50,547 bases of DNA, taken from NCBI GenBank assembly GCA_018606725.1, contig JAGYID010000008.1:2501-53047 (forward strand), written 5' to 3'. This stretch comes from Acidobacteriota bacterium (lineage in GTDB: Bacteria; Acidobacteriota; Polarisedimenticolia; Gp22-AA2). Made by a program: the position numbers and the translations under genes. The notes beneath the pieces were generated by a model. That model saw only the letters and a list, made by a program, of their open reading frames with translations, did not search any database and had not been told where the DNA came from. This document shows, piece by piece, positions 27,467-36,699 of this stretch. The stretch's first letter is position 1, and each line of letters opens with the position of its first letter.

Positions 27467-29890
27467 TCAGCGGGGGATCTCGATCGGCTCCCGGAAGGCG
27501 AGCCGTTCCTGGTCGACGAAGATTTCGATTTCCCCGCGTTCCGGGAGCTTGCCGAGAATGAGGTTTTCCGAAAGCGCATCCTCGATGTTCTTCTGAATGG
27601 CACGGCGGAGCGGGCGCGCGCCGTAGGAACGATCGCCGCAGGTCTTGTCGATGAGCCAGCGGTAGGCATCATCGGTGACCTTGAGCTGAATCCCCCTCTC
27701 GGTCAGGCTGGCGTTGAGCTGGTTCACCATCAGTCCGCAGATCGCCAGCAGGTCTTCGTCGGACAGCGCATCGAAGACGATGATCTCGTCCACCCGGTTG
27801 ATGAACTCCGGATTGAGGACCGACTTCACCTCCTTCAGGACCAGCTCCCGGCGGGCGCGGTAATCGGCCTGCCGATCATCGGGTTCCCGGAACCCGAGGG
27901 TGTGGGACTTCTGGATCAGGTGCGATCCGATGTTCGAGGTCATGACCACCAGACCGTTCTTGAAATCGATGGTGTCGCCGAACGCGTCGGTGATCTGGCC
28001 GTCCTCCAGCACCTGGAGGAGGACATTCAGGACGTCGGGGTGCGCCTTCTCGATCTCGTCCAGCAGGACCACGCTGTAAGGTTTGCGCTTGACGCGCTCG
28101 GTGAGCTGACCACCCTCCTCGTATCCGACGTAGCCCGGCGGCGAGCCGATCATCTTGGCAATCGCGTGCTTCTCCATGTACTCCGACATGTCGAAGCGAA
28201 TGAGGGCCTTCTCGTTCCCGAACAGGAACTCCGCCAGTCCCTTGGCGACCTCGGTCTTGCCGACCCCCGTCGGGCCCAGGAAGATGAACGAGCCGACCGG
28301 CCGGAACGGGTTCTTGAGACCGGCCCGCGACCGCCGGATGGCGCGGGCGAGCGCCGAGATCGCCACGTCCTGGCTGACGATCCGCTTGTGCAGGAACTCC
28401 TCCATCTTCAGGAGGCGCTCGGCCTCCTCCTTCTTGACCGAGGAGATCGGGATGCCGGTCCACTTCGCGATGACCTCCTCGATGTCCTCCTGGGCGACCT
28501 CGATGACGGCGCGGCGCTCCTCGTCCTCGCGCAGCTTGTACTCGTCGTATTTCCTGCGCAGCGCGATTTCCTCGTCGTGCTGCCGGACCGCTTTTTCGAA
28601 GTCCTTGCGGAACAGGTAATTCTTCATGTTGCTGACCGCCCGCTCGATATCGCGCTCCAGCTCCCGGATTTCGCGGTAGTTCATCCGCCGTCGGAGCTTG
28701 ACGCGCGCCCCCGCCTCGTCGAGCACGTCGATCGCCTTGTCGGGAAGGAAGCGGTCGGTGATGTAGCGGTTCGACAGGTAGACGGCGCTCCGCAGACAGG
28801 CCTCGCCGTACTGAACCTGGTGAAATTTCTCGTAGCGCTCCTTGACGCCGCGCAGGATGTCGAGCGTCTCGTCCTCGCTGGGAGGGTGCAGCCTGATCGG
28901 CTGGAAACGCCGCACCAGCGCCCGGTCCTTCTCGATGTAGCGATGGTAATCCTTGGGCGTCGTCGCGCCGATGCACTGCACCTCGCCGCGCGACAGGGCC
29001 GGTTTGATGATGCTGGCGGCGTCGAGGGAGCCCTCGGCCGAGCCTGCTCCTATCAGCGAATGAATCTCGTCGATGAAGATGATGATGTCCTCGTTGCCGA
29101 CGATCTCTGAGATGATCCCCTTGAGCCGCTCCTCGAACTGACCGCGATACTTCGTGCCGGCCACGATCAGGCACAGATCGAGCGCCAGGATCCGCTTGCG
29201 CGACAGCGACACGGGCACCGCGCCTTCGACGATCCGCTGCGCCAGCCCCTCGACGAGCGCGGTCTTGCCGACGCCGGGCTCGCCCAGGAGCACGATGCTG
29301 TTCTTGCGGCGCCGCGACAGCACCTGGATCATCCGCTCCAGCTCGCTCTCTCGGCCGATCAGCGGGTCGAACACCTGGCGCCCGGCCATCTCCGAGAGGT
29401 CGCGGGCGAACTCGTTGAGGAAGGGCGTCTCCTTGACCTTCTTCGGCAGGGAGCGCTGCTTCCAGACCGCCACCGTCTCCTCGCGCAGGGCGTAGAGGCG
29501 CATCCCCTTTTCCGCCAGAATCCGGCCGGCCGCGGAGTCCTCCACGCGCAGCAGGCCAAGCAGGACGTGCTCGTCGCTGACGTACGGATGGAGAAGGCGC
29601 TCCGCCTCCTCCTCGGCGCACGCCAGGACCTTCTTCGATTCTTCGCTGAACGGGATCTCGATCGGGGCCGCCGGCTTCTCGCCGCTCGGACCACGCGCCT
29701 CGAGCTCGGCGCGGAGGAGATCGATATTGACGCCCGAGCGGTTGAAGAGATCGCGGACCAGCTCATCGCCCTCCTTGATCAGGCCGAGGAGGAGATGCTC
29801 CGAACCGATGACCTTGCTCCCCATCTGGCTCGCCTCATAGCGGGCCAGAAAGAGGACCTTCTTGGCTTTCTCGGTATATTTTTCGAACAT
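27467..29890 (-). CDS. clpC: ATP-dependent Clp protease ATP-binding subunit ClpC
   Basis: ClpC unfolds proteins and feeds them to ClpP. The 807-residue product has two Clp_N repeats (about 1-145), AAA1 (Walker A GEPGVGKT near 203, DEIHSL as Walker B), a UVR-like middle segment (near [13 protein letters not shown]), and AAA2 (GPTGVGKT near 537). A TLGF tripeptide-type loop in the second AAA domain fits the ClpP-binding loop, so it is likely ClpP-competent. No clpP is in the window. It starts at ATG 29890, 21 bases after lolD. In many genomes clpC is linked to ctsR/mcsAB, which are absent here. Confidence 0.95.
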   Translation of the reverse strand: MFEKYTEKAKKVLFLARYEASQMGSKVIGSEHLLLGLIKEGDELVRDLFNRSGVNIDLLRAELEARGPSGEKPAAPIEIPFSEESKKVLACAEEEAERLLHPYVSDEHVLLGLLRVEDSAAGRILAEKGMRLYALREETVAVWKQRSLPKKVKETPFLNEFARDLSEMAGRQVFDPLIGRESELERMIQVLSRRRKNSIVLLGEPGVGKTALVEGLAQRIVEGAVPVSLSRKRILALDLCLIVAGTKYRGQFEERLKGIISEIVGNEDIIIFIDEIHSLIGAGSAEGSLDAASIIKPALSRGEVQCIGATTPKDYHRYIEKDRALVRRFQPIRLHPPSEDETLDILRGVKERYEKFHQVQYGEACLRSAVYLSNRYITDRFLPDKAIDVLDEAGARVKLRRRMNYREIRELERDIERAVSNMKNYLFRKDFEKAVRQHDEEIALRRKYDEYKLREDEERRAVIEVAQEDIEEVIAKWTGIPISSVKKEEAERLLKMEEFLHKRIVSQDVAISALARAIRRSRAGLKNPFRPVGSFIFLGPTGVGKTEVAKGLAEFLFGNEKALIRFDMSEYMEKHAIAKMIGSPPGYVGYEEGGQLTERVKRKPYSVVLLDEIEKAHPDVLNVLLQVLEDGQITDAFGDTIDFKNGLVVMTSNIGSHLIQKSHTLGFREPDDRQADYRARRELVLKEVKSVLNPEFINRVDEIIVFDALSDEDLLAICGLMVNQLNASLTERGIQLKVTDDAYRWLIDKTCGDRSYGARPLRRAIQKNIEDALSENLILGKLPERGEIEIFVDQERLAFREPIEIPR

Positions 29891-29911
29891 GATCGGACCG
29901 GGCTCAGTATT

Positions 29912-30592
29912 CTAGCGGCTGCCCTCAGGTTCAGTCAAGGAACCGCGCTCCATCGTCAGGATGCGGCTGCAGCGCCCGGCCAGCCGGGGGCTGTGGGTCA
30001 CCAGCAGGGTGGTCATCCCCCGCCGGCGGTGCAGGTCGAGCAGCAGCCCGAAGACCGACTCGGCGTTGCGCTCGTCCAGGTTGCCGGTCGGCTCGTCCGC
30101 CAGGAGCAGCAGCGGCGCGCCGACGATGGCGCGCGCGATCGCGACCCGCTGCTGCTCGCCGCCGGACAACTCGGCGGGGCGGCGGCCCAGACAGTCGCCC
30201 AGCCCCAACTCCTGCAGGACGGCGGCGGCGCGGGCGTGCGCCTGCGACCTCCCCGTGCCGCGGATCAACAGCGGCATCATGGCGTTCTCGACCGCGGTGA
30301 ACTCCGGCAACAGGTGATGGAACTGGAAGACATAGCCCACGTCACGGTTTCGGTAGGCTGCCCGATCGGCCGGGGCCGCCGCCCCGACATCCCGCCCGCG
30401 CACCAGGATGCGGCCGCGGTCCGGCCGATCGATCGCCCCGATCAGGTGCAGCAGGGTGGTCTTCCCGGCCCCCGACTCCCCCAGGATGGCGACCATCTCG
30501 CCACGCTCGAGCTGGAGCCGCAGCCCGCGCAGGACCTCGACCCGCCGTCCCGGTGGGCCGAACGACTTGTCGAGATCCTCGCAACGCAGCAT
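29912..30592 (-). CDS. lolD: Lipoprotein-releasing ABC transporter ATP-binding protein LolD
   Basis: LolD powers release of outer-membrane lipoproteins from the inner membrane. Walker A is GESGAGKT (38-45), the signature is LSGGEQQR and Walker B is LLLLADEPTGNLD. The MacB/LolD-type sequence around QFHHLLPEFTAVENAMMPL fits LolD well. ATG at 30592 matches the family N-terminus MLRCEDLDKSF with GGTGAG upstream; a TTG at 30604 is a possible alternative four codons longer. It follows lolC directly. Confidence 0.93.
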   Translation of the reverse strand: MLRCEDLDKSFGPPGRRVEVLRGLRLQLERGEMVAILGESGAGKTTLLHLIGAIDRPDRGRILVRGRDVGAAAPADRAAYRNRDVGYVFQFHHLLPEFTAVENAMMPLLIRGTGRSQAHARAAAVLQELGLGDCLGRRPAELSGGEQQRVAIARAIVGAPLLLLADEPTGNLDERNAESVFGLLLDLHRRRGMTTLLVTHSPRLAGRCSRILTMERGSLTEPEGSR

Positions 30593-30607
30593 CGGCTCAC
30601 CCAAGGT

Positions 30608-31849
30608 TCACTCGTAGCGCAGCGCCTCGGACGGGTCAAGCCGCGAGGCCCGCCAGGCGGGATAGAGCGTGGCCAGGAAGGACACGCCGATGGTCATCGT
30701 CGCGACGATCGCCACGTCCAGGAGCCGGATGTGGAATGGCACGTAGGGAATGAAGTAGACATCCACCGGCAGGGACACCAGACGCCAGCGATCGAGGACG
30801 TAGGCGAGCGCGGCCCCCAGCACCACCCCGACCGAGGTCCCGGCGGCGGCGATGATCAGGCCCTGCAGGAGAAACACCCGGCGGATGCCGCGCGTGTCCG
30901 CGCCCATGGCCGCGAGCACGCCGATATCGCGCGTCTTCTCCATGACCATGAGGCTCAGGATGGAGATGATGTTGAGCGCCGCGACGACGACGATCAGGCC
31001 GATGGCGATCGACATGCCGAGCTTCTCGAGACGCAGGGCCGAGAAGAAGGTGCGATTCATCCGGATTAAATCGTTGACATAGTAGGCGTCACCGAGCGCC
31101 TCCTGCACCCGGCGCGCCGCGGCGGAGACGCGGTGGCGATCGCGCACCCGCGCCTCGATCGCGGTCGCCTGATCGGCCGAGAGCCCGCTGAAGCGGCGCG
31201 CCGCTTCCAGGGCGATGTAGACCCGGCTGCTGTCGTAGTCGTAGAAGCCTGCATCGGCGATGCCGGTGACCTCGAATTCCCGGCTGCGGGGCACGGCGAA
31301 GAACGGCGAGACGTTCGCTTGCGCGATGATCAACCGCACCATCTCTCCCGGCCCGACCCCGAGGCTGGTCGCCAGGTCCTTGCCCAGAATCGCCCGCTCC
31401 CGGCCGCCCTTGCCCGGCTTCGAGAGCCCGGGGAGGTCGCCGCGCACCTGCGATCGCAGCTCGGTGATGGACGCCTCGGAGAGCGGATCGACCCCCTTGA
31501 TCAGGACCGGCACCCCGGACGGGTTGAGCTGACTGGTCGCCATGCCCCGCTCGTAAACCACCGGCGCGGCGGCGGCGACGACATCGATGGACGTCAGGTT
31601 CCTGACCGCGGCGCCGGCGTCCTCGATCGGCCGTCCCGACCACCCCGAGAACACCGTCAGGTGGGCGTTGGCGCCGAAGATCTTGTCCTGGATCTGATCC
31701 TGGAAGCCGGTCATCAAAGCCAGCACCACCACGAGCGCCGCCACGCCGACGATGATGCCGAGGACGGAGATGAGGGAGATGACGTAGATGATCGCCTGCT
31801 TGCGGCGCGCGAGCAGGTAACGCCTGGCGATGAACAGCGGGTATCCCAT
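30608..31849 (-). CDS. lolC: Lipoprotein-releasing ABC transporter permease LolC/LolE
   Basis: The 413-residue permease has an N-terminal membrane helix (about 21-46), a large periplasmic domain (about 50-260) and three C-terminal helices, the LolC/LolE layout. The conserved segment ARRYLLARRKQAIIYVISLISVLGI and the FtsX-like region near ALRLEKLGMSIAIGLIVVVAALNI support it. Only one permease gene is present, suggesting a homodimeric (LolF-like) transporter; this is inferred. ATG at 31849 was chosen since the frame upstream only shadows the neighbouring gene. It ends three bases before the alternative TTG start of lolD. Confidence 0.93.
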   Translation of the reverse strand: MGYPLFIARRYLLARRKQAIIYVISLISVLGIIVGVAALVVVLALMTGFQDQIQDKIFGANAHLTVFSGWSGRPIEDAGAAVRNLTSIDVVAAAAPVVYERGMATSQLNPSGVPVLIKGVDPLSEASITELRSQVRGDLPGLSKPGKGGRERAILGKDLATSLGVGPGEMVRLIIAQANVSPFFAVPRSREFEVTGIADAGFYDYDSSRVYIALEAARRFSGLSADQATAIEARVRDRHRVSAAARRVQEALGDAYYVNDLIRMNRTFFSALRLEKLGMSIAIGLIVVVAALNIISILSLMVMEKTRDIGVLAAMGADTRGIRRVFLLQGLIIAAAGTSVGVVLGAALAYVLDRWRLVSLPVDVYFIPYVPFHIRLLDVAIVATMTIGVSFLATLYPAWRASRLDPSEALRYE

Positions 31850-31868
31850 AGGGCCGCCGGACTCGTTC

Positions 31869-32663
31869 CTAGTCGGCCTCCGCCCGTTCCGCCCGCTTCT
31901 TGGCCACCCACGAGCCGCTCGTCGGTTGCCCGCCCGACAGGATGTAGTTCTGCCAGGTGCCCCGGATCGTCTTGCCGTCCGCCGCGACCGTGCCCTCGAG
32001 ATCGGAGGACCGGCCGAGCTTGGAGTCGATCCGGTGCAGCAGGACCTTGTTGTCCACGAAGGTTCCCTGCAGGCTGCCCCTCCAGCCCCCTTCGAGCGAG
32101 TACTCCCCGACCAGGAGCGTTCCGGACTGGCGCAGGGTGAAGATCCCCTTGTCATCGCTCGGCAGGTAGACGACGTCCCAGGCGCCGGTGAGGGACTCGT
32201 TGTCCGACGGCAGCGTCTTGCGCAGCCGCGCGATCCGGTCACTGAGGAGGACGATGCGGACATGCGCGTCGCTGATCTGGCTGCGGATGTCCCGCGTCGC
32301 CCTGATCAGCGCCTCGTACTCCTGCTCGGTCTTCTGGACCTCTTCCTCCTTCGCCATGACCTCGTCGCGCTCGGCCGCGACCTGCCCGGCGATCATGTCG
32401 TCGAGCTCGCGGTTCAAGCGGGAGGCGCGGGCCGCGGCGGTGTCCCTGGCCGCGGCCCGATCGTTGTACGTCTGCAGCGCCTCGTCGAGACGACGCTGCT
32501 CGATCTCCAGCTGCACCCGGAGGCTGTAAATCGCCGCGAGCTGCTCCTCGGGCCGCTTCAAGTCCTGCGCGGCCGCGGGCCCGAACCCTCCCACAGCGAG
32601 ACCGACCAGCGCCACCGCGGCGGGGAGTGCGCCTCCCCGAAGCCCGGCCAGCATGCGTGTCAT
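31869..32663 (-). CDS. Secreted coiled-coil protein with C-terminal beta domain, unknown function
   Basis: I do not recognise this gene. The 264-residue product has a signal peptide (cleavage likely after AAA near 32) and a long heptad-rich helix (about 35-150). The C-terminal half (about 155-250) is beta-rich with regular strand repeats (GIFTLRQSGTLLVGEYSLEG, SLQGTFVDNKVLLH, LEGTVAADGKTIRGTW). This resembles a small lipocalin-like or avidin-like barrel. The coiled coil with a beta domain could be a periplasmic scaffold or lipid carrier. Its ATG overlaps the Asd-like stop by four bases and it ends 19 bases before lolC, so an envelope role with LolCD is likely. Confidence 0.7.
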   Translation of the reverse strand: MTRMLAGLRGGALPAAVALVGLAVGGFGPAAAQDLKRPEEQLAAIYSLRVQLEIEQRRLDEALQTYNDRAAARDTAAARASRLNRELDDMIAGQVAAERDEVMAKEEEVQKTEQEYEALIRATRDIRSQISDAHVRIVLLSDRIARLRKTLPSDNESLTGAWDVVYLPSDDKGIFTLRQSGTLLVGEYSLEGGWRGSLQGTFVDNKVLLHRIDSKLGRSSDLEGTVAADGKTIRGTWQNYILSGGQPTSGSWVAKKRAERAEAD

Positions 32664-33703
32664 GGCGTCGTCCTCCGGATTCCCCGTTCGACCAGCGTTT
32701 CGGCGATCCGAACGGCGTTCTGGACCGCCCCTGCCGCGAGATTGTCCGCCACCGCCCAGAGCCAGAACGAGGCGGGGCCGGACTCTCGGACGCCCGTCAA
32801 CATCATCGGCTTCTCCCCGGCCCTCTCGGCCGGTGTCGCCGGCCCTCCCGGCGGCGCCAGGAGGAAATCATCGCTGCCCCGGAAGCACTCCTGCAACCGG
32901 TCGCGGTCGATCGCCTCCGGCAGGACGATATGCGCCGCCACGGCGTGGCAGTGAAACACCGGCGCCAGGACCGTTTCCACGGAGACTTCGACCGCCTGGC
33001 CGAGGATGGCGCGCACTTCATGCTCGACCCGGCCCGGCGAGGCGCCGCCCGGCAGCTCGCCCCGGGGGTACAGCGCCGAGGGGAGGAGGTTGAAGGCCAA
33101 CTGGCGCCCGAAGATCCGCGTCGGCTGCTCCTGGAAGTTCAGCAGGCCGAGGGTCTGCTGGTAGAGCTCCGCGATGCCTTCATCGCCGCACTCCGAAACC
33201 GGCTGCAGGACCACCGCGGCGCACGACCGCAACCCCAGCGTCCGCTCGATCGGCGCCAGCAGGTTCGACAGCATCTGGGACGCCGGCTGCGGTGAGGCGA
33301 TCAGCCGCGGACGATCGCCGATCGCCCCCGGGTTGACGCCGGCGTTGACCACCGGCACATCCTTCGAATCCTGCGACGCGGACGTCAAGTCGATGGCGAC
33401 GAACCCCGCCCGCAGCGGCCAGTCGAGGTACTGCTCGCCGTCCCGCCGCGAGCCGCAGTAGAAGGCGATGTCCAGGGTGCCGAGCGTCTCGATGTCCGGC
33501 CTGGTGACCAGCATCGGTTCGCCCGCGAACTCGGTCAGATTGGCCTCCGGGTCCGGGCTGGAGGTGAACAGGCGCACCGAGGCGGCGGGGAACTTGCGCG
33601 CCACGAGCTGATCCTTCAGACCCTTCGCCAGCAGCGTCGTGGCGTCGAACAACGCCACGTGCGGGCGTCCGTGCGCCCGCCCCGACTCACGCGTCGGCAT
33701 CAT
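32660..33703 (-). CDS. Aspartate-semialdehyde dehydrogenase/Usg-1-like pseudoenzyme
   Basis: The 347-residue sequence aligns along its length with Asd and the Usg-1 paralogue. However, the NADP-loop GATGxVG reads DATTLLA (about 20-26), and the catalytic cysteine segment (usually NPNCST) reads SPQPAS (137-142), with no cysteine there. It is therefore unlikely to make aspartate semialdehyde and may be a structural or regulatory paralogue. It sits between pssA and a secreted protein. Two ATGs at 33703 and 33700 overlap the pssA end; the further upstream codons are shadow sequence. Its stop overlaps the next start (ATGA). Confidence 0.8.
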   Translation of the reverse strand: MMPTRESGRAHGRPHVALFDATTLLAKGLKDQLVARKFPAASVRLFTSSPDPEANLTEFAGEPMLVTRPDIETLGTLDIAFYCGSRRDGEQYLDWPLRAGFVAIDLTSASQDSKDVPVVNAGVNPGAIGDRPRLIASPQPASQMLSNLLAPIERTLGLRSCAAVVLQPVSECGDEGIAELYQQTLGLLNFQEQPTRIFGRQLAFNLLPSALYPRGELPGGASPGRVEHEVRAILGQAVEVSVETVLAPVFHCHAVAAHIVLPEAIDRDRLQECFRGSDDFLLAPPGGPATPAERAGEKPMMLTGVRESGPASFWLWAVADNLAAGAVQNAVRIAETLVERGIRRTTP

Positions 33704-34442
33704 TGCTGCCGGCCGGCGCCGGCCTCGGGTCATGCTTTCCCGCACGCCCCAGGCGCGGGAACAGACCGGAGACGAGGTACAGGAAACTGAGCCCCAGAGC
33801 GATCTGCTGGGGAAACCCGGCCATGACGAAGTACACCAGCGCCATGACGCCGACGATGACCCATGTCACCCGGCGGCGCAGGTCGATATCCTTGAACGAG
33901 CGGTATCGGAACTTGCTCACCATCAAGACCGACAGGATCGCCACGAGCAGGGACACCAGCCCGCCGGTGACCGGATCGCCGACCCGCTCCGGGCTGTAGA
34001 ACACGCACGCCGCCAGGCAGCAGGCGGCCGCCGGAATCGGCAGCCCGACGAAGTACCGCTTGTCCTGCGCCGGCGCCTGGACGTTGAAGCGCGCCAGGCG
34101 CATGGCCCCCGCCGTCAGGTAGAGAAACGGCGACAGGGTCCAGGGCCGCGGCAGCAACGACAACGCCCACATGTAGGCGAGCAGCGCCGGCGCCATGCCG
34201 AACGACACCACGTCGGCGAGCGAGTCGAGCTGCAGCCCGAAGTCGCTCGTCGTGCCGGTGAGTCGCGCCACCCAGCCATCGACCCGGTCGAGCAGGGCCG
34301 CGACGAAGATGGCGATCGCCGCCCACTCGTAGTCGCCATGCAAGCCCCGGATGATGGCGATGTAGCCGCATAGCAAGTTGCCGGTCGTGAACAGGCTCGG
34401 AATCAGGTAGGCACCCCGCCGGTACCGGATGCGAGGTCTCAT
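33687..34442 (-). CDS. pssA: CDP-diacylglycerol-serine O-phosphatidyltransferase PssA
   Basis: PssA makes phosphatidylserine from CDP-diacylglycerol and serine at the inner membrane. The CDP-alcohol phosphotransferase motif is complete: D52, D55, G56, A59, R60, G69, D73 and D77. About eight membrane segments are visible, and the 251-residue length fits the type II enzyme. ATG at 34442 overlaps the psd stop by four bases, matching the frequent psd-pssA pairing. Confidence 0.93.
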   Translation of the reverse strand: MRPRIRYRRGAYLIPSLFTTGNLLCGYIAIIRGLHGDYEWAAIAIFVAALLDRVDGWVARLTGTTSDFGLQLDSLADVVSFGMAPALLAYMWALSLLPRPWTLSPFLYLTAGAMRLARFNVQAPAQDKRYFVGLPIPAAACCLAACVFYSPERVGDPVTGGLVSLLVAILSVLMVSKFRYRSFKDIDLRRRVTWVIVGVMALVYFVMAGFPQQIALGLSFLYLVSGLFPRLGRAGKHDPRPAPAGSNDADA

Positions 34443-35077
34443 GAGCGGCTCCCCGCTCGGTCGGAGTCCCATAACGGCTCCCGTCCGATGACCGTCAAGC
34501 CGGCCCGCACGCGCCCCCCCAGTCGCACCAGCGGCTCCACTCCGAGAGGCAGGTGGAGGTCAGTGCGCGAGCCGAATTTGATCATGCCGATGCGCTCGCC
34601 CCGCCCGACGCTGTCACCCGGTCCCTTGCGGCAGACGATCCGGCGGGCCAGAAGGCCGGCGATCTGGGTGACGTCGTATCGTCCTCCCGGCGCATCGATC
34701 CGCAGGCGATTCCGCTCATTCTCAAAGGACGCCTCCCCCTGCCAGGCAGGGCGGAACCGGCCGGGGGTGTGGACGGCCTCGCGCACCGTTCCGCTGACCG
34801 GTGACCGGTTGATGTGGCAGTTGAACACCGACAGAAAGATAGAGACCCGGGTCCCGTCCGGCCCGCGCTCGATCCCGAGCACGCGACCGTCTGCGGGGGC
34901 CAGGACCAAGCCGTCGCCCTCGGGCGGGGTGCGTTCCGGATCGCGGAAAAAGAACAGGACGAAGAGGAAGAGAATGAGGATTGGACAGGCCGCCAGGAGG
35001 CCGAGAGTGGCGCCGGCAGCCGCCGTCAGCGCGCCGAGCACGACCAGGTAGGGTACGGCCTCGACCGCGACCGGCAC
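34439..35077 (-). CDS. psd: Phosphatidylserine decarboxylase
   Basis: Psd converts phosphatidylserine to phosphatidylethanolamine. The 212-residue proenzyme has two N-terminal membrane segments (about 9-44) and the self-cleavage pair G169-S170 in KFGSRTDL. The serine becomes the pyruvoyl cofactor after processing. The short length matches the archaeal/acidobacterial-type Psd. GTG at 35077 is the first usable start, because an in-frame stop (end of the DUF465 gene) lies upstream. It feeds directly into pssA. Confidence 0.93.
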   Translation of the reverse strand: MPVAVEAVPYLVVLGALTAAAGATLGLLAACPILILFLFVLFFFRDPERTPPEGDGLVLAPADGRVLGIERGPDGTRVSIFLSVFNCHINRSPVSGTVREAVHTPGRFRPAWQGEASFENERNRLRIDAPGGRYDVTQIAGLLARRIVCRKGPGDSVGRGERIGMIKFGSRTDLHLPLGVEPLVRLGGRVRAGLTVIGREPLWDSDRAGSRS

Positions 35078-35116
35078 GATCTCGTCTCCGAGGTTGAAAC
35101 GGACGCGATCTCCCGC

Positions 35117-35365
35117 TCAGTGCGGGAGACGGGCGCCCGCCTCGCGCTCCAGGTGCTGCCGGAGGATCGCCTCCATCCGGTCCTTCAATTGCAGCTTCTG
35201 CTTCTTGATGTTGACGCTCTCCAGCCTCTCCGTGTCGTCGAGGATGGCCTTTCCCTGAAGCTCGTGGAGCCGGGACTCGCAGCTGGCGTGTTCGGCGGCC
35301 AGCCGGCGGTACTCGTCGTTACTCTCCGCGAGGGACTGCCTGAGATCCTCCTCGAAACGCCCCAT
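35117..35365 (-). CDS. DUF465 (YdcH-like) small helical protein
   Basis: The 82-residue product is almost entirely helical, with the family core of a leucine/lysine stretch (LESVNIKKQKLQLKDRMEAIL) near the C-terminus. DUF465 proteins are small, widespread and of unknown function. The start has AGGAGG nine bases upstream and a good promoter, so it is the first gene of the psd-pssA operon. Confidence 0.8.
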   Translation of the reverse strand: MGRFEEDLRQSLAESNDEYRRLAAEHASCESRLHELQGKAILDDTERLESVNIKKQKLQLKDRMEAILRQHLEREAGARLPH

Positions 35366-35438
35366 CGGCCTGAACCTCCTGATTTTGGTGGGTGTTTGAC
35401 CGAATCTGGTCGAGGGTCACAGTGAACCTTCCGCTGTC

Positions 35439-35467
35439 AGTCTACCATCGAGGATCAGCCCATGCAA
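35439..35467 (-). promoter_or_regulatory. Probable sigma-70 promoter for the DUF465-psd-pssA operon
   Basis: On the minus strand TTGCAT (35467-35462), a 17-base spacer and TAGACT (35444-35439) form a good match. The leader to the DUF465 start is about 67 bases. This may drive the long envelope cluster. Confidence 0.55.
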
Positions 35468-35498
35468 GCGATCGTCGGAGCGGCGGGCCACGGTCGCG

Positions 35499-35990
35499 TC
35501 ACTCATCCGCACCCGGATCGATCGGCAGCCCCATGATGATGGCGTCCTCGTGGGTATCGGTGTAGTACTGCTTGCGCCGCCCGATCCGGGCGAAGCCGGC
35601 CCCTCCATAGAGGGCCAGCCCCGCCTCGTTGCTCGGCCGCACCTCCAGCGTCATCTCCCGGCATCCCTGGTTTCGGCCGAAGTCAATCAGGTGCTGCAGA
35701 AGCCGCCTGCCGACGCCGCGGCAGCGCCAGTCCGGGTGCACGGCGATGTTGTTCACCTTGATCTCCTGATCGACGACCCACACGCATGCGAAGGCGATGA
35801 CTGTGGCCGGATCGCGCCGCCTGACGACGAACAGGCTGGCGTATGGGTTCTCCAGCAGCTCGTACCGGAATGACGACTCGCTCCAGGGCGTCGGGAAGCT
35901 GCGGGTCTCGATCTCCATCACGCCGGGGATGTCGTCGAGCGTCATCGGCGAGATCGTCAACGCGATGTCACGCCGGCCGACCCTTTTCAA
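35499..35990 (-). CDS. rimI: Ribosomal protein S18-alanine N-acetyltransferase RimI
   Basis: RimI is a GNAT enzyme that acetylates the N-terminus of S18. The 163-residue product has the acetyl-CoA loop near RCRGVGRRLL and the typical IETRSFPTPWSESSF start, and ends with a YYTDTHEDAIIM segment. TTG at 35990 overlaps the tsaB stop (TTGA) and gives the full domain; a TTG at 35957 is an alternative. The tsaB-rimI pairing is common. Confidence 0.92.
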   Translation of the reverse strand: MKRVGRRDIALTISPMTLDDIPGVMEIETRSFPTPWSESSFRYELLENPYASLFVVRRRDPATVIAFACVWVVDQEIKVNNIAVHPDWRCRGVGRRLLQHLIDFGRNQGCREMTLEVRPSNEAGLALYGGAGFARIGRRKQYYTDTHEDAIIMGLPIDPGADE

Positions 35991-36676
35991 GACCGCCGCC
36001 TGGCCGCCTCCGCGTCCGACGGGCGGATGTAGTTGGGTTGCAGGCGGCCCGGTTCGTACCCGGATTCGGCGCGCACGGTCGCGGCGGCGTGCAGCGCCAG
36101 GACCGGCGCGAGCGGCGGGGTGGGCTCGAGGATGGCCAGATGCAGACCGGCGGCGGCCCCGCTGTCCCTCACGGTGACGGCCCCATCGCCGGCGAGCCGC
36201 GTTCCGGCGGGCAGCTCCGTGAGGAGATCGCCGGGGCGGAGCGAGCGATCCGGGCACAGGCGCGACGGTGGGTCCCCGTCACACCGGAACAGGGCGGCAT
36301 AGACCTCCCCGCGACCCGCCTCCATGACGGCGCACAGCACATCGGTGGGCACCGCCAGATCTCGCGCGGCGGCGCGCGCCAGTGCCTCGAGGGTCGACAA
36401 TCCGGTGACGCCGACGTGAAGCGCGTAGCCGAGGCCCTTCGCGGTCGCCATCCCGACCCGCAGACCGGTGAACGAGCCTGGCCCGATCGCCACGCCGATG
36501 CCCCGAAGCTCCGGCGGCTTCAGGCCCGCGCCTTTCAGGAGACGCTCGATCGCCGGGAGCAACTCGCGCGCTTGCCAGGCGCGCTCGCCGAGAAGTTCGG
36601 TTGCGACGACCCGCGCATCCCGCACCAAGGCGACGCTGCCCCGGCTGGTGGCCGTGTCAAGGCCGAGGTACGGCAT
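35987..36676 (-). CDS. tsaB: tRNA threonylcarbamoyladenosine biosynthesis protein TsaB
   Basis: TsaB, with TsaD and TsaE, installs the t6A modification on tRNA. The 229-residue product shows the GPGSFTGLRVGMATAKGL motif and the C-terminal YIRPSDAE box. ATG at 36676 starts MPYLGLDTATSRGSVAL, the classical N-terminus. tsaD and tsaE are not in the window. Confidence 0.94.
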   Translation of the reverse strand: MPYLGLDTATSRGSVALVRDARVVATELLGERAWQARELLPAIERLLKGAGLKPPELRGIGVAIGPGSFTGLRVGMATAKGLGYALHVGVTGLSTLEALARAAARDLAVPTDVLCAVMEAGRGEVYAALFRCDGDPPSRLCPDRSLRPGDLLTELPAGTRLAGDGAVTVRDSGAAAGLHLAILEPTPPLAPVLALHAAATVRAESGYEPGRLQPNYIRPSDAEAARRRS

Positions 36677-36699
36677 GGTCCGCTCCCGGGCCCCGTCCG

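Noticed and set aside
27433-27672. 80-codon upstream extension of bamA
   Set aside because: It reads through the end of clpC in another frame and has no signal peptide at its start. ATG at 27432 does.
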